From Candidatus Methanofastidiosum methylothiophilum (lineage in GTDB: Archaea > Methanobacteriota_B > Thermococci > Methanofastidiosales > Methanofastidiosaceae), in contig LNGD01000016.1 in assembly GCA_001587675.1 (NCBI GenBank), positions 1 through 18,533 on the forward strand: a stretch of DNA of 18,533 nucleotides, read 5' to 3'. The notes under the pieces were generated by a model. It saw nothing but the letters and a program-made list of their open reading frames with translations, was not told the origin of the DNA and did no database searches. Shown one piece after another: positions 12,697 through 18,533 of the stretch (position 1 is the first letter of the stretch; each line of letters starts with the position of its first letter). Both the position numbers and the translations under genes were made by a program.

Positions 12697-15099
12697 TTAA
12701 TCATCATTTTTCTTTGTTTTTTCCTCAGATGAAAAGTCTATTTTTTCGGCCATTTCTCTAAGGCGCTTATCCACAAGACCGAATATACTCTTTTCAGGAT
12801 ACTTTCCATCTGGCCCTTTTTCCCCCGCTTTTAATCCTGTAAGTATCTCAATTCCTTCTTTTATGTTATCAACAGAATAGATATGGAACTTACCTTCCCT
12901 CACTGCTTCAACTATTTCTTCTTTTAACATCAAATTTTGAACATTACTTCTTGGTATTAGGACACCTTGTTTGCCAGTTAATCCTTTTAATTTACATATT
13001 TCATAGAATCCTTCTATCTTATAATTAACTCCTCCTATTGCTTGAACCTCTCCTTTCTGATTTACTGACCCTGTGACGGCAAAGTGTTGCTTTATTGGTA
13101 TACCAGATAAAGCAGATAAAATGGCATAAAGTTCTGTACTGGATGCACTATCTCCATCAACTCCCTCATAATTTTGTTCAAACACAAGCCTTGCGGTAAG
13201 ATTCAAAGGTTTATCTTGAGCAAAGTTATCGGCTAAATATCCACCTAAAATCATTACTCCTTTTGTATGTATGTTTCCTCCCATCTTGGCCTCTCTCTCG
13301 ATATCGATGATTCCCCCTCTTCCGATATTAACTGTTGCAGTTACTCTTGAAGGCCTGCCAAAAGTAAAGTCACCAAGACTTAAAACAGCTAGACCATTTA
13401 TCTGACCAACTGCCTCTCCTTCTGTAGAGATGAGATAAAATCCTCTTGTTACCATCTCGTTTACTCTTTCTTGGATAAGATTAGATCTATAGTTCTTTTC
13501 CTCAACGGCCTTTATTATGTGTTTATCCATTATCAATTGGCTATTGTCCTGTTTAGCGTAAAAGTTAGCTTCCCTAATAACATCGGCAATATCAGCAAAT
13601 TTTGTTGACAATTTTTCCTGATCTTCTGCCAGTCTTGCCCCGAATTCAATGACTTTAGAAATCGCCGAGGTATCAAGATGCAATAATCCTTCCTTGGAAC
13701 ATAGCGAGCATATGAAAGAAACATAATTCTTTACATTATCATCATTGAAATCCATATTAATATCAAATTCAGCTTTTACTTTAAATAGCTCCTTAAATTC
13801 AGGATCCAAAGCAAAAAGAGTCTGGTAAATAGCTGGATTTCCAACTAGAATAACTTTTGTATTCAAGGGTATTGGAGCAGGCCTTAAACCTTTTGTTGTT
13901 ATAAAGCCTAATCTTTCACCGGCTTCTTCAACGACTGCTTCTTCACTGCTAAGGGCTCTTTTAAGACCATCGTAAGAAAATAAATTCTTAACTAATTCTT
14001 CTGCAGGTATAACAAGGTACCCCCCATTTGCCTTATGGATTGACCCACTTCTAATCATTGTAAAATCAGTACTAAGCATTCCAAATTGAGCTTCTTTTTC
14101 AATTCTCCCAAATAAATTTTGATATGTTGGATTCAATTCAACGACGACTGGTCTTCCCTTCAAATTAAAGTTATCAATAAATAGATTAACCATATATTTT
14201 CTTAAAGGTAATTCTTCCACCCAAGGAGGCTGAACTGGGGCTTGTGGTATATTTGGTTTATAGAATAAGTTTAAGTTTTCTAATATATCCTCTTGTACTT
14301 CTTTTAGATAATTGAGGATATCTGGGTATTCAGAATATTTTTTATTTAAATCCGCTACTAGATGTCCTATGGTAAAAAGAGCAACTTCAATATTCAAATT
14401 TTTAAGTTCTTCAAAGGATTTAGTATCTAATTCTTTTAGCTGTCTAAAGACCAATCTTAGCTCTGAGTTTAATTTATCTCTTCTTGCTTGAATATCATCT
14501 TTCTTTTCTGGACTCAACGCAATAAACTCTTCTTCCGTCATAGGTCTACCAGCAACAACTGGAACAAATACAAATCCCATAGGAGTGCTCTGAACAATCA
14601 AGCCCTCTTTCTCTGCTTTTCTGTTTAATTCAGAGAATATTTTATTTCGTTCTGCTTCAATTTTTTGAATTGCGGCTTCTCTTTTAAGTGCAAAATCTTC
14701 ACTCTCAAAAGCTTTAGGAAGATTAATTTTTGCTTCATTTAACAAAGTAGCCATATCCTTGTGAAATACCCTACCTTGTCCTGGTGGCAATTTGATGACT
14801 TTAGGTTCATACGGTTCTTGAAAATTATTTACATAACACCAGTCAGAGGGTACACTTTGATCTTCAGCTAATTTATCCAAGAAGCTCTTAACAGCTGTCA
14901 TTTTCCCAGTGCCGGGGTAACCTGCAACAAAAATGTTAAATCCTCTTTCTTTAATTTCAAGACCAAATTTCAATGCTTTCAAAGCTCTATCTTGGCCAAC
15001 AATATCTTCCAAAGGAGTAACATCTTTACTGCTTTTGCACTTAATTTTATTTTTATCAAAGGATCTCCTTACCATATCAGGCGAAAGTTCTTTTGTCAT
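12697..15099 (-). CDS. Lon-family ATP-dependent protease (AAA_32-Lon_C type, LonC/YcbZ-like)
   Basis: A soluble ATP-dependent serine protease for protein quality control. The 800-residue protein starts with an AAA module (IVGQDRALKALKFGLEIK at 33-50; Walker A GYPGTGK at 60-66). A long helical insertion follows (about 110-290, rich in Glu/Lys and probably coiled coil), then the rest of the AAA domain (GGYLVIPAEEL at 359-369 in the Walker B position, without the usual Asp-Glu). The C-terminal Lon protease domain has its dyad at Ser651 (GVDGDSASS) and Lys694 (VNYKIEG). This layout is the AAA_32 plus Lon_C family common in bacteria, not the membrane-bound archaeal LonB, so bacterial transfer is likely. 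There are no membrane segments. Start ATG 15099 follows a GTGAT-like site. Desulforedoxin and SOR follow immediately and may share its transcript. Confidence 0.88.
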   Translation of the reverse strand: MTKELSPDMVRRSFDKNKIKCKSSKDVTPLEDIVGQDRALKALKFGLEIKERGFNIFVAGYPGTGKMTAVKSFLDKLAEDQSVPSDWCYVNNFQEPYEPKVIKLPPGQGRVFHKDMATLLNEAKINLPKAFESEDFALKREAAIQKIEAERNKIFSELNRKAEKEGLIVQSTPMGFVFVPVVAGRPMTEEEFIALSPEKKDDIQARRDKLNSELRLVFRQLKELDTKSFEELKNLNIEVALFTIGHLVADLNKKYSEYPDILNYLKEVQEDILENLNLFYKPNIPQAPVQPPWVEELPLRKYMVNLFIDNFNLKGRPVVVELNPTYQNLFGRIEKEAQFGMLSTDFTMIRSGSIHKANGGYLVIPAEELVKNLFSYDGLKRALSSEEAVVEEAGERLGFITTKGLRPAPIPLNTKVILVGNPAIYQTLFALDPEFKELFKVKAEFDINMDFNDDNVKNYVSFICSLCSKEGLLHLDTSAISKVIEFGARLAEDQEKLSTKFADIADVIREANFYAKQDNSQLIMDKHIIKAVEEKNYRSNLIQERVNEMVTRGFYLISTEGEAVGQINGLAVLSLGDFTFGRPSRVTATVNIGRGGIIDIEREAKMGGNIHTKGVMILGGYLADNFAQDKPLNLTARLVFEQNYEGVDGDSASSTELYAILSALSGIPIKQHFAVTGSVNQKGEVQAIGGVNYKIEGFYEICKLKGLTGKQGVLIPRSNVQNLMLKEEIVEAVREGKFHIYSVDNIKEGIEILTGLKAGEKGPDGKYPEKSIFGLVDKRLREMAEKIDFSSEEKTKKNDD

Positions 15100-15123
15100 A
15101 AAATCACTCTAAGATTAGTATAA

Positions 15124-15131
15124 TATTTATA
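15124..15131 (-). promoter_or_regulatory. TATA box for the Lon-desulforedoxin-SOR run
   Basis: The minus strand reads TATAAATA, centred about 28 nt before the Lon ATG. The transcript would start a few bases before the ATG, so the leader is very short. Confidence 0.5.
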
Positions 15132-15225
15132 TTTTTCATTCTAAAAAGGTTTTCTATTTAAAAAAAAGATATTTTGGATTTAATCTAATTATATAAAAGT
15201 ATTATTTGAACTTATCTAAGAAAGA

Positions 15226-15549
15226 ATGAAAAAAAGATTTTTATCTTAATTTTATGATGCTCCAGCGGCAATAATTGTTACTGGAGATTTGGATATAACA
15301 AAAAGTATCTTCATCACAATATATTGTTCTGGTGCAACGAAAGAATATTTTTAGCTGCTCATTCTTTTGATTTAGCGGCTTATTAGCTAGGGATTTATCT
15401 AGATCAAGAAAAAGTTGTGGTAATAAGAAAAATATCGAATTTACCAGAGAACATATTTACAATACCATATATAAATCTGGTATTCAAATGAAGAAAGATC
15501 CAAAGAAATGAGATGCCAAGAAAATAAAATTCATTATAATAAATGGTAA
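15226..15549 (+). pseudogene. Decayed nitroreductase-family gene, C-terminal part only
   Basis: This gap holds no intact frame, but three pieces in different frames line up in order with the C-terminal half of a nitroreductase. Piece 1 (about 15250-15351): FYDAPAAIIVTGDLD, later ATKEYF. Piece 2, shifted by -1 (15351 to about 15488): LAAHSFDLAAY, a TAG where the family usually has Trp, then LGIYLDQEKV and LPENIF. Piece 3, shifted again (to 15549): ENKIHYNKW then TAA, the family's usual C-terminus. Stops lie at 15247, 15352, 15384 and 15487. The N-terminal FMN-binding part is missing. A TATA-like element (TTATATAAAAG, near 15189-15199) may be a leftover promoter. No sign of programmed frameshifting. 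Identification is by eye. Confidence 0.7.
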
Positions 15550-15561
15550 AATAAAATTGAA

Positions 15562-15586
15562 AAAATAAAAGGAGTGTTCTCCTTTA
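15562..15586 (-). terminator. Hairpin terminator of the secreted-protein gene
   Basis: A 7-bp perfect stem (AAAGGAG/CTCCTTT, arms 15568-15574 and 15579-15585, 4-nt loop) overlaps the stop codon of the secreted-protein gene and is followed on the minus strand by ATTTTTTC. The plus strand also continues into a T-run, so it may work in both directions. Confidence 0.65.
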
Positions 15587-15988
15587 TTTTTCATCTTCTG
15601 ATGTGTTGCTGGTGTAGATTTTTGGTGGTGTTGGTTCGTACTGCTTCTGTGTTTTTGTCAATGGCTTAATGTCATATGAGTACCAACCTGGTGTGTTTCT
15701 TTCGTTAACATAGTCGTATGTTCCAAAGTGCTGCTTTAATAGTGGAGATGTCAATGATAGTTCTCCAGCCGGTGTTACTATAGAGTGAACTAGCTTGTTA
15801 CCGTTAAAGTCCATTGTACCCTTCCTAATGTTATTTAGGAAACTCTTGGCAACAAATTTTGAAGTTGTTGTGTTGCCTGGACATACGGTCTTGTCGTTTT
15901 GTTCAGTGTTTGAACACGTTTCTCCTAATATAGGGGCGATTGAGACCAATAAAAGTCCCATCACCAATATTGCGGTTATTTTTTTCAT
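15584..15988 (-). CDS. Secreted protein of unknown function, 134 aa
   Basis: No family recognised. The first 22 residues form a signal peptide (MKKITAILVMGLLLVSIAPI, cleavage probably after the LGE region), with no lipobox. The mature part is about 110 residues, polar and rich in Thr, Ser, Asn and Lys, with only two cysteines (25 and 36) that could form one disulfide. The middle contains IVTPAGELSLTSPLLKQHFGTYDYV, and the C-terminus (KQYEPTPPKIYTSNTSEDEK) looks disordered. The ATG is supported by GAGGTGA 5 nt upstream and a TATA box further up. The gene stands alone, with its own promoter and hairpin terminator, suggesting separate and perhaps strong expression. A small surface or periplasm-like protein is all that can be said. 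Confidence 0.78.
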   Translation of the reverse strand: MKKITAILVMGLLLVSIAPILGETCSNTEQNDKTVCPGNTTTSKFVAKSFLNNIRKGTMDFNGNKLVHSIVTPAGELSLTSPLLKQHFGTYDYVNERNTPGWYSYDIKPLTKTQKQYEPTPPKIYTSNTSEDEK

Positions 15989-16000
15989 ATCTTCACCTCA

Positions 16001-16036
16001 AGTGCATATCTATTAGTGCACTGTTAGTATATAAAG
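16001..16036 (-). promoter_or_regulatory. Promoter of the secreted-protein gene with an inverted repeat over the start site
   Basis: The minus strand has a strong TATA box, CTTTATATACT (16026-16036). Starting 4 nt downstream of it, an inverted repeat, AGTGCA ... TGCACT (arms 16001-16006 and 16017-16022, 10-nt spacer), covers the expected start of transcription near 16005-16010. This position suits a repressor operator, though a 6-bp repeat can arise by chance. Confidence 0.5.
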
Positions 16037-16158
16037 CTTTCGATATTGCTAACAATATATGATAACATTGATAAACAATAATTATAAAAAATTGATAATC
16101 AATGATTAATGATAGAAAATTAAGGTTTAACGAAAAGAGAGAATATGGCAAAATAGGA

Positions 16159-18533
16159 TTAAACTAAAGCGCCGTCACGCTTTAGTACTTCCTCTAAAAA
16201 TCTTCCAGTATAACTTTTTGGGGATTTAATTATATCTTCGGGTAAACCCTCGGCTATAATTTCCCCACCTTTCTGTCCACCTTCTGGACCTAAATCTATG
16301 ATGTAATCGGCAGTTTTAATTACGTCCATATTATGTTCAATTACAAGAACTGTATTTCCATTTTCTCTGAGCCTTAAAAGAACATCAAGCAGTTTCTTAA
16401 CATCATGAAAATGTAATCCTGTTGTAGGTTCGTCCAAAATGTAGAGCGTCTTGCCTGTGGCTTTCCTTGAAAGCTCCTTCGATAGTTTTACTCTTTGGGC
16501 CTCACCACCAGAAAGAGTTGTTGCTGGTTGTCCAACTTTGATATAAGACAATCCAACATCATGAAGGGTCTGAAGTTTATTCCTAATCACAGGAATATTT
16601 TCAAAAAACTTTAAAGCCTCTTCAACAGTCATATCAAGTATTTCTGAAATAGATTTCCCTTTGTACTTAACCGTTAAAGTTTCTCTGTTATATCTTTCAC
16701 CTTTGCACTCTTCACACTTTACATAAACATCTGGAAGGAAGTGCATTTCTATTTTGATTAGTCCATCTCCTCTACAGTTTTCACACCTGCCACCTTTAAC
16801 ATTAAATGAGAATCTGCCTTTCTTAAAGCCCCTTCTTTTTGACTCGGGAAGATCTGAGAATAGTTCTCTTATAGGGGTGAAAAGCCCTGTGTATGTTGCG
16901 GGATTTGATCTTGGGCTCCTACCGATTGGACTCTGATCGATAATGATTACTTTGTCAATATTTTCAATCCCAAGTATTCCATCATGGTCACCAGGTTTAT
17001 CTACTGCCCGATAGAATCTCTTTGCCAAGTCTTTGTATAGAATTTCATTTATTAAGGTACTTTTACCACTTCCAGAAACACCTGTGACACAGACTAGAAG
17101 CCCTAATGGTATTTTTACATCAATGTTCTTAAGATTAAATTGTCTTGCACCTTTTATTGTTAAAAATTGATTGCTAGTTTTCCTTATTTTTGGAACTTCG
17201 ATTCTAAGATTTCTTGAAAGATACTTACCAGTTAATGAGTTTGAATTTTTCATAACTTCCTCAGGGGGACCAACTGCAACTACTTCCCCTCCGTGGACTC
17301 CTGCACCTGGACCTATGTCAACTAGATAATCAGAAGACAACATCATTTCCTCATCATGCTCTATTACAATTACAGTATTTCCTATATCCCTCAGTCTTTT
17401 TAGCATTGCAATTAATTTTGCATTGTCCCTCTGGTGAAGACCAATACTTGGTTCATCCAATATATAAAGAACACCAACTAACTGTGACCCTATTTGAGTT
17501 GCAAGCCTTATCCTCTGTGACTCTCCCCCAGAAAGCGTTCCTGCTCTCCTGTCAAGAGTTAGATAGTCAAGCCCTACACTTAATAGGAATCCTAATCTTG
17601 ATTTAATCTCTTTTAAAATTTGTTTTGAGATTATTTTTTCCTTTTCATTAAGATGTTGCTCTAAATCTACAAAAAATTTGTAACAGTTACTTATTTGTAA
17701 TTCTGTGACGTCTATTATTGAATTATTAAGAATTTTAACTGAAAGTGCCTCAGGTTTTAATCTCTTCCCTTTACATACCTCACACGTTTTTAATCTGATA
17801 TATTTCTCAAATTGTTCCTTTCTATATTCAGACTCAGTTTCTTTGTAAGCTCTCTCAAGCCAAGGCACCACACCTTCAAAAGTTCCTTCGTATGACCAAT
17901 AAGAGGGTGAACTTCTAGATCTATAATTATACCTAACCTTATCCGTAGTTCCATAAAGTAATATATCCAAATGCTTTTTTGATAACTCCTTAACAGGTAC
18001 GTCAAGCCTAAAATTAAACTTTTTAGACAGAGCTTCTAATGTTTGACTTCTAAATCCATCAATTTTTGATCGCCAAACATCGATAGCACCTTCCAGTAAA
18101 GAAAGTTCCTTATTAGGGATAATAAGGTCGGGATCAAATTCCTGTTTAAACCCAAGGCCATGACAAGAGTGACATGCGCCATAAGGGCTATTAAATGAGA
18201 ACATTCTTGGAGTAATCTCCTCTAAACTAATACCACATTCAGTACATGCAAAATTTTCAGAGAATGTTTTTCTTTTATCATCTATGTCAACAAATAATAT
18301 TCCTTCGCCTTTTTTCAGTGCCAACTCTATGTCTTCATAAAGTCTTGGAGAAATACCTTCTTTTAAAACCAAGCGGTCAATTATAATGTTGATATCATGC
18401 TTCTTGTATCTCTCAAGTCTTATTTCAACATCTAATTCCTTTATCTCTCCATCAACTTCAGCTCTAGCAAATCCTTCCTGATTTATTTCTTTGAGCAGTG
18501 TTGAATACTCGCCCTTTCTACCCCGGACCACAG
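16159..18533 (-). CDS. uvrA: Excinuclease ABC subunit A, partial (N-terminus beyond window)
   Basis: UvrA is the damage-recognition ATPase of nucleotide excision repair and works with UvrB and UvrC. About 790 residues are visible; roughly the first 150, including the first Walker A, lie right of the window. Seen in order: a zinc module (CTEC, then CHSC in the segment FSFNSPYGACHSCHGLGF), a long insertion domain, the first ABC signature LSGGESQRIRLA with its ILDEPSIGLHQRD Walker B, the second Walker A GVSGSGKSTL, a second zinc module (CENC ... CEEC), the second signature LSGGEAQRVKLSKEL, and YILDEPTTGLHFHD. All key ATPase motifs in the visible part are intact. The gene is of bacterial type, as in the mesophilic methanogens that acquired UvrABC. 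It is transcribed toward the secreted-protein gene, 170 nt away. Confidence 0.97.
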   Translation of the reverse strand, partial: VVRGRKGEYSTLLKEINQEGFARAEVDGEIKELDVEIRLERYKKHDINIIIDRLVLKEGISPRLYEDIELALKKGEGILFVDIDDKRKTFSENFACTECGISLEEITPRMFSFNSPYGACHSCHGLGFKQEFDPDLIIPNKELSLLEGAIDVWRSKIDGFRSQTLEALSKKFNFRLDVPVKELSKKHLDILLYGTTDKVRYNYRSRSSPSYWSYEGTFEGVVPWLERAYKETESEYRKEQFEKYIRLKTCEVCKGKRLKPEALSVKILNNSIIDVTELQISNCYKFFVDLEQHLNEKEKIISKQILKEIKSRLGFLLSVGLDYLTLDRRAGTLSGGESQRIRLATQIGSQLVGVLYILDEPSIGLHQRDNAKLIAMLKRLRDIGNTVIVIEHDEEMMLSSDYLVDIGPGAGVHGGEVVAVGPPEEVMKNSNSLTGKYLSRNLRIEVPKIRKTSNQFLTIKGARQFNLKNIDVKIPLGLLVCVTGVSGSGKSTLINEILYKDLAKRFYRAVDKPGDHDGILGIENIDKVIIIDQSPIGRSPRSNPATYTGLFTPIRELFSDLPESKRRGFKKGRFSFNVKGGRCENCRGDGLIKIEMHFLPDVYVKCEECKGERYNRETLTVKYKGKSISEILDMTVEEALKFFENIPVIRNKLQTLHDVGLSYIKVGQPATTLSGGEAQRVKLSKELSRKATGKTLYILDEPTTGLHFHDVKKLLDVLLRLRENGNTVLVIEHNMDVIKTADYIIDLGPEGGQKGGEIIAEGLPEDIIKSPKSYTGRFLEEVLKRDGALV

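Noticed and set aside
15226..15549. Programmed frameshifting to express a full nitroreductase
   Set aside because: There are at least two frame changes and four in-frame stops without slippery sites, and the N-terminal half is absent, so decay explains it better.
16037..16158. AT-rich gap between the secreted-protein promoter and uvrA, with short repeats such as GATAATCAATGATTAATGAT
   Set aside because: Simple AT-rich sequence with short chance palindromes; no ORF, RNA gene or regular repeat unit seen.
1..18533. tRNA, rRNA, CRISPR array, riboswitch or anti-phage island
   Set aside because: I saw no cloverleaf with a GTTC-type T arm, no regularly spaced repeats, no conserved riboswitch core and no defence gene families. 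Non-coding space is too small for most of these.

Overview
This is an AT-rich, gene-dense archaeal window. The evidence is archaeal-type TATA boxes about 25 nt before several starts, GGTGAT-type ribosome binding sites, an endonuclease Q homologue ending in a PCNA-binding (PIP) box, a superoxide reductase with a separate desulforedoxin, and a SAM hydroxide adenosyltransferase. A malonate decarboxylase subunit beside a biotin carrier protein, and a set of thiol-redox proteins, fit an anaerobic euryarchaeon. Candidatus Methanofastidiosum (WSA2) is a plausible host, because malonate use has been proposed from its genomes, but that placement is inference and no marker gene here proves it.

Layout, left to right. 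(1) 1-1232, minus: the malonate-ACP transferase subunit of malonate decarboxylase (cut by the left edge), preceded by its biotin carrier gene. (2) 1430-2944, minus: a small conserved-looking protein, a flavodoxin-fold protein and an agmatinase in one tight operon. (3) 3054-3278, plus: an unknown 74-aa protein whose stop abuts that of endonuclease Q (3279-4475, minus). (4) 4567-10294, plus: the most unusual block. It runs thioredoxin reductase, a lipoprotein with two thioredoxin units, a lipoprotein with a CcmH-like domain and a thioredoxin domain, a membrane-anchored thioredoxin, a large membrane polyferredoxin with two cysteine-poor thioredoxin-like domains, and an UppP-type polyprenyl-diphosphate phosphatase. 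Most genes overlap or nearly touch. (5) 10287-11036, minus: SAM hydroxide adenosyltransferase. (6) 11123-12114: a complete-looking insertion sequence with terminal inverted repeats and an rve-type DDE transposase. (7) 12145-15099, minus: a bacterial-type Lon protease, a 41-aa desulforedoxin and a superoxide reductase. (8) 15226-15549, plus: a decayed nitroreductase gene. (9) 15584-15988, minus: a small secreted protein with a hairpin terminator and an inverted repeat at its promoter. (10) 16159 to the right edge, minus: UvrA without its N-terminus.

Working model (inference): block 4 is a transmembrane thiol-disulfide electron relay. The Fe-S clusters and thioredoxin-like domains of the polyferredoxin would pass electrons between the cytoplasm (thioredoxin reductase or ferredoxin) and three extracytoplasmic thioredoxin-fold proteins, a job done in many bacteria by CcdA/DsbD. 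The remaining genes are mostly housekeeping: DNA repair (EndoQ, UvrA), oxygen defence (Dx/SOR), protein quality control (Lon), polyamine synthesis (agmatinase) and carbon assimilation from malonate.
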